DNA of 64,000 nt from Planctomycetota bacterium. Lineage in GTDB: Bacteria > Planctomycetota > Planctomycetia > Pirellulales > Pirellulaceae. The stretch is from the NCBI GenBank assembly GCA_963204915.1, contig CAUJHS010000022.1, forward strand, positions 620,001-684,000, written 5' to 3'. Position numbers and translations under genes: made by a program. Under the pieces are notes generated by a model. The model made no database searches and was not told the DNA's origin. It saw only the letters and a list, made by a program, of their open reading frames with translations. Below, piece after piece: positions 36,887-48,823 of the stretch. Numbering within the stretch: the first letter of the stretch is position 1; each line of letters begins with the position of its first letter.

Positions 36887-37422
36887 GAGATTCCCTTTCC
36901 TTGCAGGCTTCGAGAAAAGCGATGCTTGCCTACAACGGCGGCTACCATTGCGGCCAGCCTCACCTGCGGTGCAGAACACACCACCAAAACGAGGTATCAG
37001 CGTGACATACCAAATAGGCTTTGTCAACTGAATAGGGAATTAATTAACCACAAAAAGTGGTAAATGCCTGATTCGTCAACCACTCGATGACTCTCACCGC
37101 TCGGGCGGTACAGCAAGAGTAGGAGTTCAAGCGCAGCAGGCCAGCGGTCAAATCAATGCACAATCGGCCTTGTTGGTCTGGTCGTATAGACGCTCGTGCT
37201 GCGCGGAAAGAAAGTGCGAAGATGGCCGGCGTAACGCGGGCGTCCACGTGGAAGTTCCGGCCGCCGGCGGTCGTCGTCTCGTTCACCGCGGCGCAGCTTC
37301 CAGAGTTGCACCGCTGCCGAGCCGGAAGCGTGTGGGAGCCTACGTCGGATCGTTCGCCAAAGACGCGCTCCCCGCTGGGGAGCGGTTCAACGGAAGTCGC
37401 CTGCAGGACGGATTTCCGCGGT
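36887..37422. other. 536-base intergenic region downstream of sucB
   Basis: It holds the leader of the leftward gene at 36886 and the 3' region of sucB. A TTGACA on the leftward strand (37022-37027) has no good -10 at normal spacing. A short stem ACCAC/GTGGT (37047-37061) lies in an AT-rich patch. The hairpin at 37366-37384 probably belongs to sucB. No gene is supported. Confidence 0.45.
37366..37384 (-). terminator. Hairpin after sucB
   Basis: CGCTCCCC (37366-37373) and GGGGAGCG (37377-37384) form an 8-bp perfect stem with a 3-base loop, 38 bases after the sucB stop. Read leftward it is followed by a short TCTTTGG, so it is a weak terminator candidate for the sucA-sucB unit. Confidence 0.45.
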
Positions 37423-38739
37423 TTAGACTTCGATCAAGATGCGGGCGGGATCTTCGATCGATTCTTTGATGCGGCGGAGGAATGTGACGGCCTCACGGCC
37501 ATCGACCAGCCGATGATCGTACGTCAGCGCGATGTACATCATCGGGCGAATCACCACTTGCCCCTCGCGCGCTACCGGGCGGTCTTGAATGGTATGCATG
37601 CCCAAGATGCCGCTTTGCGGCGGATTCACAATGGGCGTGGAAAGCAGCGAGCCGTACACGCCGCCGTTCGAGATGGTGAACGTGCCGTCAGCCAGTTCCT
37701 CGGGGCTAATCTTGTTTTCTTGCGCGCGGCGGCCAAAGTCGTTGATCGTCATTTCGATCTCGGCGAAGCTCATTTGCTCTGCACGCCGCAGCACGGGCAC
37801 CACCAGGCCTTTTCCGCCGCCAATGGCCACGCCAACGTTGTAGTAATTGCGGAAGATGATCGACTTGTCGCGAATCTCGGCGTTAACCGCAGGGAACTCT
37901 TTGAGCGCCTCGATGGTGGCTTTCACAAAAAACGACATGAAGCCGAGCTTCACGTTGTATTTCTTCTGGAACGCTTCGCCGTAGTTCTTGCGCATGGCCA
38001 TGACTTCGCTCATGTCGACCTCGTTGAACGTGGTCAACAATGCGGCGTCGTGCTGGGCGCGCACCAGCCGGTCGGCAATGCGCCGCCGGATCAGGCTCAT
38101 CGGCACGACTTCCTCCAAGCCGCTTTCGTCCTGGGGTGCGGCTTCCCGGTCGGATACGCGAAGCGCCGTGGACGGCGTCTTGGTTTCTTCCTGCGTTTTC
38201 GATTCGTCGGGCGCTGCTTCCACGTCGGCCAGTTGCGCTTCCTGTTCGTCGAGGTAACGCATTGCGTCTTCTTTGAGCAGGCGTCCGCCGGGGCCGGTTG
38301 CTTCGACATCTTTCGCCTCGACGCCATGCTCGGCCAGCAAACGTTTGGCTGCTGGCATAACCCGCGGCGCGGCGCTGTGCCCGTTGGCGTCGTCCGATTC
38401 TTTCGCCTCTTTCTTTTCCTTCTTGGGCGGCGCTTCGGCGGCTTCTTTCTTGGCGGGCTTCTCCGCCGGCTGGGGTTCTTTTTTCGCTTTGGCGCCCTGC
38501 CCGGACTCGTCGATGTGCGCGATGGCGTCGCCGACGGCGACAATCTCGCCGACCTTCTTGAGGATTTTGGCGATCACGCCGCCCGCGGGTGCGGGAATCG
38601 TCACGCTGGCTTTGTCGGTTTCGACTTCCACCAGGTCTTCGTCTTCCTCGACTCGGTCGCCTTCGTTCTTGAGCCAGGTAAGAATTTCGACTTCCGCGAT
38701 CGACTCGCCGACTTCGGGCACCTTCACATCGACGGACAT
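37423..38739 (-). CDS. sucB: Dihydrolipoyllysine succinyltransferase, E2 of 2-oxoglutarate dehydrogenase
   Basis: 438 residues from the ATG at 38739, which has GAGGAC about 9 bases upstream. The lipoyl domain (1-77) carries the attachment Lys43 in [14 protein letters not shown] Lys/Glu/Pro-rich linker leads to the peripheral subunit-binding domain ([16 protein letters not shown]) and the catalytic domain with the active-site motif [10 protein letters not shown] near the C-terminus. It transfers succinyl groups to CoA in the TCA cycle. It follows sucA by 132 bases on the same strand. The E3 (dihydrolipoamide dehydrogenase) gene is not in this window. Confidence 0.95.
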   Translation of the reverse strand: MSVDVKVPEVGESIAEVEILTWLKNEGDRVEEDEDLVEVETDKASVTIPAPAGGVIAKILKKVGEIVAVGDAIAHIDESGQGAKAKKEPQPAEKPAKKEAAEAPPKKEKKEAKESDDANGHSAAPRVMPAAKRLLAEHGVEAKDVEATGPGGRLLKEDAMRYLDEQEAQLADVEAAPDESKTQEETKTPSTALRVSDREAAPQDESGLEEVVPMSLIRRRIADRLVRAQHDAALLTTFNEVDMSEVMAMRKNYGEAFQKKYNVKLGFMSFFVKATIEALKEFPAVNAEIRDKSIIFRNYYNVGVAIGGGKGLVVPVLRRAEQMSFAEIEMTINDFGRRAQENKISPEELADGTFTISNGGVYGSLLSTPIVNPPQSGILGMHTIQDRPVAREGQVVIRPMMYIALTYDHRLVDGREAVTFLRRIKESIEDPARILIEV

Positions 38740-38871
38740 AGTACAGTCCTCAAGTAACGCGGTCAGGTAATCAGGGGTAGGAGACCAACTCTTGCAACAC
38801 CGCCGGTCCAGTCCTAGGCGGCATGTGATGTTCCGTGAGCCGCCATGGGCCATGGCCAGCCTCTGGGAAGC

Positions 38872-41763
<2,892 letters not shown>

Positions 41764-42065
41764 AACGTTGAAATTGTAATGACACGGCAAGAGCGGCAGT
41801 GCTTGCCGTGGCCGGAACCGCAATGGCTGACAAACTCGGTCAATTAGGCTAATTCTACCACGCAATGCCGCCCACGGTAACGAGCCGCAGCGTTGTTTCC
41901 ACCTTCCGGGGCCGTTACCATGGAGGGGTTGCCTGTTATCCCGGTTGGCGACACCTCGTTCCCAGCAATTGGCGTTCCCGCAAATGGCCTTCTCGCCGAA
42001 GGAGCGTCACGGCTTCGTTCGTGGCGCGGGTTCCCGCCGCTTCCGCTTTTCCCGTCAGACTCGAC
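41764..42065. other. Divergent region between sucA and secreted protein gene
   Basis: 302 bases with the sucA leader hairpin at 41783-41810. The rightward frame is open across most of it but reads as low-complexity sequence without a signal peptide, so it is taken as non-coding. No clear -35/-10 pair was found. Confidence 0.4.
41783..41810 (-). promoter_or_regulatory. Inverted repeat in the sucA leader
   Basis: CACGGCAAG (41783-41791) and CTTGCCGTG (41802-41810) are perfect 9-bp complements with a 10-base loop. In the sucA transcript the hairpin ends 19 bases before the start codon, close to where a ribosome would bind. It could modulate translation or be a protein operator. Confidence 0.5.
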
Positions 42066-44546
42066 ATGTCCGTGCTTCGCCGTTTTGGGATTTTCTGCGT
42101 CGTCTTGCCGATGCTGGTCACGTTACCATCGAACGGCCAAGAGCCGTCGTCGCCCAAGGGGGGCAAACCGGCGGACCGCTTGGAACAACTGGAAAAAATC
42201 CGCGAGAAGTTCACTCCCGAAACAACCCCGCGCCAGTACGGCGAGCAAGATCGCATCACCATCTCAGGGCAAGTCGTCACGGAAGACGGCGCACCGTTGC
42301 CCTCCGGTTTGAATATCGGCGGCGTGACGCGCCGGCCGTCGTACACCGGCTCGGTGAATGCGCAAGCCGACCAAAACGGACGGTTTACCACGACGGCCGA
42401 TTTTGGCCGCGTTTTTCTTTCATTAACCACGCCGAACTACGCGCCCGTTTTGGCGGGTCCCCTGGAAACCGAACCGGGCGGGAAAATTGAGAACGTCCGG
42501 CTGGTGCTCAAACGCGGTTTTACGGCGCAACTTCGACTCGTGTCCGATCAAGGCCAACCCGTGGCCGACGCCGTGCTCAAAACCATGTATCTTCACGGGG
42601 AACAGGGGGCGGGAATTCACGTGGCGCCCTCGCAAACGACCACCGACGCCAAAGGACTGGCCACGCTGGAACAAGCAGCCGATGCTCCCCTCACGGTCGA
42701 AACCGAAACGCCGGGCTTCCAGTACGATCAAACCGTGCTGCAACTCAAGCCCGACTCGGTCAACGTGTGGACGTTAAAACCCGCGCGCCTGACCGTGGGC
42801 CAGGTCGTTGCTCAAAAAGACCAACAACCGCTGGCCGGAGCGGAAATCCGGCTTGTGCAACGCCAAGGATTCAACCCGCGTTCGTACACGCCGCAAAGCG
42901 AACACAGCCAGCCGCCGCTTTTGACCAAGACCGATCAGGAAGGCCGCTTCACGCTGAACACCCTGCGCGACGATTGCGTGTACGGCCTATACATCACGGC
43001 GCCCGACCACGGCGGAGAAATTCTTTCCGGCTTTCGCAGCGGACAACGCGATCTGAAAATCGAGCTTGGCCCGCCGCGTTACGTGCGAGGAACCGTGATG
43101 GGCGACCTGAACCGCCTCGAACGTCGCCCCGTGAATGGCCAACCGACGCCAGTGATTCGCTGCATCAATCCGATCAAGTTGGGTCAGGTAGCGTACCACA
43201 TGCCGTTGTACGCGCCGGTCGAAATGCGCGACGGCGAAGCACGTTTCGAACTGCGCAATGTGTTCCCCGGCGAAGTGCGGTTCGAATTGCCAGGACAGGT
43301 GAAAACAGTTCAGGTCGCGCACGCTGTGGAGGATCTGGTGTTGGATTTTTCCGACGCAAAGTCGGCCTCGCCGTCGGGCGATCGTCCGCAACGCAAGGTG
43401 GTGTTGCGACTGAAAACGCCGCCCGGCGAACCCCCTCCGCGCGGCGAATTAGTGGTGTACCTCTCCCCCATGAATCCGCCCGGCGAGTTCCAGCAAAGGA
43501 CCTTGCCCATTCAGAACGGGCAAGTCGAGTTCCAGGCGCCGGCCCCTTGCCGGATGCAATGGCATACCGATGACCTGATCGGCTACTGGATTCAAGAGGA
43601 ATCGCTCGATCTGGCCGAAGCGCCCACGCCGCTGGTCAAAGAAATCGAGGCGCACCCGGCAGGAGCCATTTACGGCCGAGTCCTGAATGAAGACGGTTCC
43701 CCCTGTCAGAAATACTCCTACCAGGTGGCGATGCTGAACCCGCCGCCGGCGCTGCGGATGCGTCCGCACCTGGGCATTAATCATGGCATGCCCGTGGATG
43801 ACCGCGAAGGCGAGTTCGTCGTCAGCCCGTTGCCTTTGGGAGGAACCTATCGCTTAGAAATTCAAGGTCAGGGCGACTACTCCCAAACGCGAGTTTTCAG
43901 CGAAGATCTGGTCCTCTCGGACGATTCCGGCGCGCGTCAAATCGAGTTGCGGTTGCCGCGCGGCGTCACGCTGGAGGGGCAACTGACCGACCCCCTGGGC
44001 ATGCCGGCGCCGGGTATTGAAATCCGCTTGGGGCATCGTCACGGCAATCGCTCCTTCTCGGGTACTCCCGCCGTGACCGACGCCGCGGGCATGTTCCGCT
44101 TCTTGCACGTCAACCCAAAACTCGCCGGTGAGTATTACCTGAACCTCCAGCCGCAGCAAAACTATCGTGGAAAACAAGCTCCGGTGCGCGACCCGGCCGA
44201 GCGGCAAATCCTTCGACTGCAACACGGTTTGACGTTATCGGGGCAGTTGCTGGAGCACAACAGCGGAAAAATCGTGCCGGGCGCTATCGTCCATGCGCGG
44301 CCCGCTCAGCCGATCGATCCAAACTCGTATCTTGGCTCCCACGAGGCCCGGACCGACAACCAAGGCCGCTTCCAGTTTCAAACGCTGGAGCCGCTCGCTT
44401 ACCGGTTCTATGTGATTGGCATGAACGCAAGCCAAGGCGCGCCGCCTTGGGAAGCCGATCCGCGCGCCGACGCGAATATCATTCTCAGCGGCGATGTTCA
44501 GCCGAATTCCGACCTGACGCCCCTGGCGCCATCGAGCGAACCGTAG
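42066..44546 (+). CDS. Large secreted protein with repeated beta-sandwich (carboxypeptidase-regulatory-like) domains
   Basis: 826 residues from ATG 42066, which opens a signal peptide (cleavage near LPSNGQ-E). The mature protein is a chain of several 70-100 residue beta domains with the recurrent pattern SGQV-x(n)-G-x-P-L/V, T(D/T)xxGxF, typical of carboxypeptidase regulatory-like Ig folds (for example TISGQVVTEDGAPLP, and the later EGQLTDPLGMPAPGIEI). No active-site residues are seen. Probably an envelope or extracellular adhesion or binding protein. An extended inverted repeat follows the stop by about 30 bases. Confidence 0.83.
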   Translation: MSVLRRFGIFCVVLPMLVTLPSNGQEPSSPKGGKPADRLEQLEKIREKFTPETTPRQYGEQDRITISGQVVTEDGAPLPSGLNIGGVTRRPSYTGSVNAQADQNGRFTTTADFGRVFLSLTTPNYAPVLAGPLETEPGGKIENVRLVLKRGFTAQLRLVSDQGQPVADAVLKTMYLHGEQGAGIHVAPSQTTTDAKGLATLEQAADAPLTVETETPGFQYDQTVLQLKPDSVNVWTLKPARLTVGQVVAQKDQQPLAGAEIRLVQRQGFNPRSYTPQSEHSQPPLLTKTDQEGRFTLNTLRDDCVYGLYITAPDHGGEILSGFRSGQRDLKIELGPPRYVRGTVMGDLNRLERRPVNGQPTPVIRCINPIKLGQVAYHMPLYAPVEMRDGEARFELRNVFPGEVRFELPGQVKTVQVAHAVEDLVLDFSDAKSASPSGDRPQRKVVLRLKTPPGEPPPRGELVVYLSPMNPPGEFQQRTLPIQNGQVEFQAPAPCRMQWHTDDLIGYWIQEESLDLAEAPTPLVKEIEAHPAGAIYGRVLNEDGSPCQKYSYQVAMLNPPPALRMRPHLGINHGMPVDDREGEFVVSPLPLGGTYRLEIQGQGDYSQTRVFSEDLVLSDDSGARQIELRLPRGVTLEGQLTDPLGMPAPGIEIRLGHRHGNRSFSGTPAVTDAAGMFRFLHVNPKLAGEYYLNLQPQQNYRGKQAPVRDPAERQILRLQHGLTLSGQLLEHNSGKIVPGAIVHARPAQPIDPNSYLGSHEARTDNQGRFQFQTLEPLAYRFYVIGMNASQGAPPWEADPRADANIILSGDVQPNSDLTPLAPSSEP

Positions 44547-44577
44547 AGGGCGTTTCACGCAGGTGTGACGCTCCCAA

Positions 44578-44633
44578 TGTGGCGCACTCGCTCCGCGAGT
44601 GCCGGAAACCACGCGCGGAGCGAGTGGACCACA
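44578..44633. repeat. Long inverted repeat with nested hairpin
   Basis: CACTCGCTCCGCG (44585-44597) and CGCGGAGCGAGTG (44614-44626) form a perfect 13-bp stem. TGTGG (44578-44582) and CCACA (44629-44633) extend it by 5 bp across a 2x2 mismatch. The 5' arm can also fold on itself (GCACTCGC 44584-44591 with GCGAGTGC 44595-44602), so two structures compete. It may act as a terminator or as a REP-like repeat. Further copies in the genome would be diagnostic. Confidence 0.6.
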
Positions 44634-44884
44634 CGGAAGAAGTCATCACACCTCGATGAAATACGCCGTAGCTTGGCAAGGCGGCATACAAACAACCGCC
44701 ACGTTCGCGTCAAGCAGGGGCCGTTCAACACGGACGCCGTTCACGCGAATTTTTCTTTTCTTACGTCGATTGCAGTACGAATAGCGTCGCAGTAAGACTT
44801 TTGTGCGCCATCATTTACCACACATCCAGCATCAAACCAAGGCACGTAAGTTTTCGATTCGCAGGGCAATGACATCACGAGTTC

Positions 44885-44912
44885 TTGAAAATGAACATTT
44901 GTTCATTATAAT
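44885..44912 (+). promoter_or_regulatory. Strong promoter with perfect 18-bp palindromic operator in the spacer
   Basis: TTGAAA (44885-44890) and TATAAT (44907-44912) are separated by 16 bases. The palindrome AATGAACATTTGTTCATT (44890-44907, 8-2-8, perfect) fills the spacer and touches both core elements. A dimeric repressor bound here would block RNA polymerase. The core GAAC-N4-GTTC resembles a Gram-positive-type LexA/DinR box as well as common TetR-type operators. The nearest downstream gene is the DUF1549/DUF1553 gene at 45135, about 220 bases away. Confidence 0.6.
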
Positions 44913-45134
44913 AAAAGCGTGAGATGGTCTCGGCCTTCGTGGAAGCTGACCTGGCGCCCCTCGGAAGAAGTGCGCCAAGCCAGGAACAAATAAACGAAAA
45001 CTTATCTTGCCGGGCGTTCTGCCGGTGGTTTACACTGAGGTTGCGTTCCCTGCCCACCTCACCGGGTGATGTCGACCTGCGAAGCGCATCTTCGCGGGAT
45101 GATGCATCCGTTTCCTTCCCGCCTGATTGTCTCC

Positions 45135-47327
45135 ATGCCGAACCGGTTGCTGTTGGTCGTGTGCTGCGGTGTTGCGGCGCTCCTTGCCGTCGCGACTCCG
45201 TTGCGCGCCGACGAACCCGTTAGTTTTGATCTCGATGTCCTTCCCATCCTTACGGCCCGTGGCTGCAATACGGGAGCGTGCCATGGTAAACAACGAGGGC
45301 AAAACGGCTTTCAACTTTCGCTGTTGGGTTTTGACTCCGAATTTGACTACGCCGCTTTGACCAAGAACGCCCGCGGGCGACGAGTCTTTCCCGCGGCGCC
45401 GGAGCGCAGCTTACTGCTGCAAAAACCGACCGGCGAAGCTCCGCACGGCGGCGGCCAGCGGCTGACGTTGGGCGATGACGATTACCAGGTGATCCATCGC
45501 TGGATCGAGCAAGGCATGCCGCGCCGTATTCCGGGCGAGCCGACGTTGGAGCGCGTAGTGGTCGAACCGGCCGACTTGCTCATGGCGCCCGAGGAGGAAA
45601 AACCGCTGCGCGTGATGGCGTATTACTCCGACGGCTCCTCGCGCGATGTGACCGCCCGCACTTCGTTCCAATCGAACGAAAGCGCGATCGTCGCCGTCGA
45701 TCCGAGCGGTATGCTCAAAGCCGGGCCCATACCGGGCGAAACGGCCATTATGTCGCGGTATATGAACGTGATCGCCGTGACGAATGTGGCCATTCCGCTG
45801 CCGGGCGAAGTTCCGGCCGAGTTGTACGAACAACTGCCGCGCCACAACTTCATTGATGAGTTGGTTTGGAAAAAGCTGCAATCGCTTGGCATTACGCCGT
45901 CCGAACCGGTGGACGATGGAAAGTTTCTCCGCCGCGTTTCGCTCGATTTGATCGGACGACTGCCGACGCCGGAAGAAACAAGAGCGTTCCTGGCGGAGGA
46001 AAGCTCCGATAAGCGAGAGAAACTGATTGACGCCCTGTTGGAGCGGCCCGAATATGCCGACCATTGGGCCAATCAATGGGCCGATTTGCTGCGGCCCAAC
46101 CCGTACCGCGTCGGCATCAAAGCGGTCTTCAATTATGACAACTGGATTCGCGAGCAATTCCGCCAGAACCGACCTTACGACCAGTTCGTGTATGACTTGC
46201 TGACCGCCCAAGGCAGCACGTGGCGCAACGGAGCGACGACGCTCTTTCGCGACCGTCGCGAACCGGAGGAAATCACGACCCTCGTGAGCCAGTTATTCCT
46301 GGGCGTGCGACTAGAATGCGCCAAGTGTCATCACCATCCGTTTGAGAAATGGAGCCAGGAAGACTTCTACCGTTTCGCCGCGTATTTCGCCCGGGTGGGC
46401 CGCAAAGGCACAGGCCTTTCGCCTCCCATTTCCGGCGGTGAAGAAATGGTGCTTACGGCGAAGAAAGGTTCGGTGGCGCATCCGCTGACGGGCGAAACCC
46501 TTTCGCCGCGTCCGCTGTTTGGCGAGGCGCCGGTGGCCGACGAGTCGGCCGACCCGCGCGAAGCGCTGGCTGGGTGGATCGCCTCGGACGACAACGAGTT
46601 TTTCGCCCGGGTCCAGGTGAACCGCATTTGGGCCACGCTCATGGGCCGCGGAATCGTCGATCCGGTGGATGATTTGCGCACCACGAACCCGCCCACGAAC
46701 GAACCGCTGCTGGCCGCGCTGGCCGCCGAGTTCCGCGCGCAAAAGTACGACCTGAAAAAACTGCTGCGCACGATCACCACGTCGCACGTGTATTCGCTCA
46801 GTTCGATTCCGAACGAGCGCAACGTGGCCGATACGCGCAACTACTCGCGGCATTACCGGCAACGGCTACGAGCGGAGGTGCTGGCCGGAGCGATTGACGA
46901 CATCACCGGCACGAACACCACCTTTGAGGCGATGCCGGCCAAGTCGCGGGCCAACCAAATCTGGACGCACCGCGTCGATTCGCTGCTGCTCGACACGTTC
47001 GGCCGCCCCGACCCCAACCGCGACCCGCCGTGCGAACGTACGACGGAATCGACCGTCACACAAACCTTGCACTTGATGAACGCCCCCGTGATTCACGGCA
47101 AAATCACCGCGGAGGAGGGCCGCATCGCCCAGTTGGCGGCCAGCGACAAATCAACCGACGAGATCGTCGAAGAATTGTATCTGGCGGTTTATTCCCGTTA
47201 TCCCGATGAGGAAGAACGGGCGATTGGGCGGCAAGTGTTTGAACAGGAAGGCGTCAACCGCCGCCGCGCCGCCGAAGATTTCCTGTGGGCGATGGTCAAC
47301 ACGCCCGAGTTTATTTTCAAGGACTGA
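45135..47327 (+). CDS. DUF1549/DUF1553 protein with N-terminal heme-like motif
   Basis: 730 residues from ATG 45135, which opens a signal peptide (VAALLAVATPLRAD); earlier in-frame ATG codons at 45066 and 45099 are possible. An N-terminal CX4CH motif (GCNTGACHG) stands where planctomycete PSCyt1 proteins have CxxCH. A BIG2-like beta domain (YSDGSSRDVTARTSF) follows, then the DUF1549 block (FIDELVWKKL, RRVSLDLIGRLPT) and a CAKCHHHPFEKW motif with CxxCH, and finally DUF1553 (FARVQVNRIWATLMGRGIVDPVDDLR, near residue 515). Planctomycetes have many such proteins, often paired with DUF1501 proteins as here. Function is unknown; carbohydrate-degradation links have been suggested from genomic context. 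Confidence 0.9.
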   Translation: MPNRLLLVVCCGVAALLAVATPLRADEPVSFDLDVLPILTARGCNTGACHGKQRGQNGFQLSLLGFDSEFDYAALTKNARGRRVFPAAPERSLLLQKPTGEAPHGGGQRLTLGDDDYQVIHRWIEQGMPRRIPGEPTLERVVVEPADLLMAPEEEKPLRVMAYYSDGSSRDVTARTSFQSNESAIVAVDPSGMLKAGPIPGETAIMSRYMNVIAVTNVAIPLPGEVPAELYEQLPRHNFIDELVWKKLQSLGITPSEPVDDGKFLRRVSLDLIGRLPTPEETRAFLAEESSDKREKLIDALLERPEYADHWANQWADLLRPNPYRVGIKAVFNYDNWIREQFRQNRPYDQFVYDLLTAQGSTWRNGATTLFRDRREPEEITTLVSQLFLGVRLECAKCHHHPFEKWSQEDFYRFAAYFARVGRKGTGLSPPISGGEEMVLTAKKGSVAHPLTGETLSPRPLFGEAPVADESADPREALAGWIASDDNEFFARVQVNRIWATLMGRGIVDPVDDLRTTNPPTNEPLLAALAAEFRAQKYDLKKLLRTITTSHVYSLSSIPNERNVADTRNYSRHYRQRLRAEVLAGAIDDITGTNTTFEAMPAKSRANQIWTHRVDSLLLDTFGRPDPNRDPPCERTTESTVTQTLHLMNAPVIHGKITAEEGRIAQLAASDKSTDEIVEELYLAVYSRYPDEEERAIGRQVFEQEGVNRRRAAEDFLWAMVNTPEFIFKD

Positions 47328-47423
47328 CAAAGTACGCCGCGCAATTAACGATCGCGGCGAGTGACGAATCTCGATACACGACACCCCGGGTGCGAACTGT
47401 TTACCCCTTCGAAGGATCTGGAC

Positions 47424-48752
47424 ATGGCACGACAACGTAACTGCGAAGGCGTCACTCGGCGCGAATGCCTGCAACTGGGCTTGGGCGGTTTGCTCGGCGG
47501 CGGGCTGGTTGGCGCGCTGCGCGCGACGGCGCACGGAGCGGCGGCGTCGTCGATCACGCGGCAAGCCGATAGCTGCATTTTGATTTGGCTCGACGGCGGT
47601 CCGTCGCATTACGAAACGTTCGACCCCAAGCCCGAAGCGCCGGTCGAAATTCGCGGCCAATTCGAGCCGATCGCCACGAAACTGCCCGGCGTGTACTACT
47701 CGCAATGCATGCAGCGACTGGCCGCCATTGCCGACCGCACGGCCATTATTCGTTCGATCCGGCACGATCAAGGCAACCACGGCGCCGGAAACCATTACAT
47801 GATGACCGGCGCCCCGCCGCGCATTCCCGTGGGCTGCGGCGCCTTCGTCAGCTTCCACCCCAGTCTGGGCTCCGCGGTGGCGCATCAAATGGGCGCGCCG
47901 TACGGCATGCCGGCGTATTTTTCGATGCCCGAAATGTCCCGCTCGGGCGGTCCCAACTTTTTGGGACAAAAGTACGCTCCGTTCGTCGTGTCGGATGACC
48001 CCAACCGCGACGGCTTCCGCGTGCGCGACGTCGCCATTCCACGCGGCTTGGAGGACGGCCGTTTTGTCGGCCGCAAAGAGCTGCGCGGGCTGGTCGACCG
48101 GATGGCCCGCATCAACGATCAGGCCGCCGCCGATCCGGTGAACGCCGTCGATGAGTTCTACCAACAAGGCTATCAGTTGATCAGTTCGGCCGAGGCGCAA
48201 GCCGCTTTCGATATCGGGAAAGAACCCGACGCCGTGCGGCAGCGTTACGGCCGAGACAGCTTCGGCCAGCGCGCTTTGCTGGCGCGCCGGCTGGTCGAAG
48301 CCGGCGTACCCTTCGTTACGCTCTACAGCGGCGGCTGGGATCATCACACCGATATTTTCAACAGCTTCACGAAGCGCGTGCCGGCGTTCGAAGCGAGCAT
48401 CGCCGCCTTGATCGAAGACCTGAACGAACGCGGCCGACTCGACCGCACCATGGTCATCATGCTGGGCGAGTTCGGTCGCACTCCCAAAGTGAACAAAGAC
48501 GCCGGACGCGATCACTGGTCCAACGCCATGAGCGTGTTGTTCGCTGGCGGCGGCACGCCCGGCGGGCAGGTCATCGGCGCCACCGACCGGCAAGGCTACT
48601 CAGCGGTCGAGCGCGTCTTGTCGCCGGAGAATTTCGTTTCCACGATTTATCGCAAGCTGGGGATCGACCCCGACATGATCCTTTACACCCCCGAAGGCCG
48701 CCCCACGCACCTAGTCAGCGACCCCACCCCCATCCATGAATTGATGGGCTAA
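47424..48752 (+). CDS. DUF1501 family protein
   Basis: 442 residues from ATG 47424, with GAAGGA about 9 bases upstream; it continues from the DUF1549/DUF1553 gene after 96 bases. The Tat-like N-terminus (TRRECLQLGLGGLLGGG) suggests export in folded form. The DUF1501 domain has an alkaline-phosphatase/sulfatase-like fold, visible here as CILIWLDGGPSHYETFDPKP, VMLGEFGRTPKVNKDAGRDHW and GGWDHH. Metal-binding Asp and His are present, but the activity is not established. The two genes form a recurrent planctomycete pair. Confidence 0.93.
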   Translation: MARQRNCEGVTRRECLQLGLGGLLGGGLVGALRATAHGAAASSITRQADSCILIWLDGGPSHYETFDPKPEAPVEIRGQFEPIATKLPGVYYSQCMQRLAAIADRTAIIRSIRHDQGNHGAGNHYMMTGAPPRIPVGCGAFVSFHPSLGSAVAHQMGAPYGMPAYFSMPEMSRSGGPNFLGQKYAPFVVSDDPNRDGFRVRDVAIPRGLEDGRFVGRKELRGLVDRMARINDQAAADPVNAVDEFYQQGYQLISSAEAQAAFDIGKEPDAVRQRYGRDSFGQRALLARRLVEAGVPFVTLYSGGWDHHTDIFNSFTKRVPAFEASIAALIEDLNERGRLDRTMVIMLGEFGRTPKVNKDAGRDHWSNAMSVLFAGGGTPGGQVIGATDRQGYSAVERVLSPENFVSTIYRKLGIDPDMILYTPEGRPTHLVSDPTPIHELMG

Positions 48753-48823
48753 GGTCGGAATCCACGTGTTCGCGTACCCATAAACCGACACAGGAAGCCA
48801 AACTCCGGCGCGTGTCCGGCAGC

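Larger units (their letters stand above)
44547..45098. other. Intergenic region with inverted repeat and palindromic promoter
   Basis: About 550 bases without a supported gene. It carries the inverted repeat at 44578-44633 and the promoter/palindrome at 44885-44912. A short frame begins at 44924 (12 bases after the -10), but its sequence is not protein-like. Confidence 0.5.

Noticed and set aside
37156-38757. Long rightward open frame (533 codons) opposite sucB
   Set aside because: It is antisense to the well-supported sucB gene, has no recognisable domain, and its Phe/Arg/Gly-rich composition is the reverse-frame image of Lys/Glu/Ala-rich SucB.
44924-45223. Short frame starting 12 bases after the palindromic promoter's -10
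   Set aside because: Too close to the promoter for a normal leader, without ribosome site, and with no protein-like hydrophobic or domain pattern; its end overlaps the DUF1549/DUF1553 gene.
47151-48593. Leftward open frame opposite the DUF1501 gene
   Set aside because: Antisense to a gene with Tat signal and family motifs; Arg/His/Ala-rich composition without known domain.
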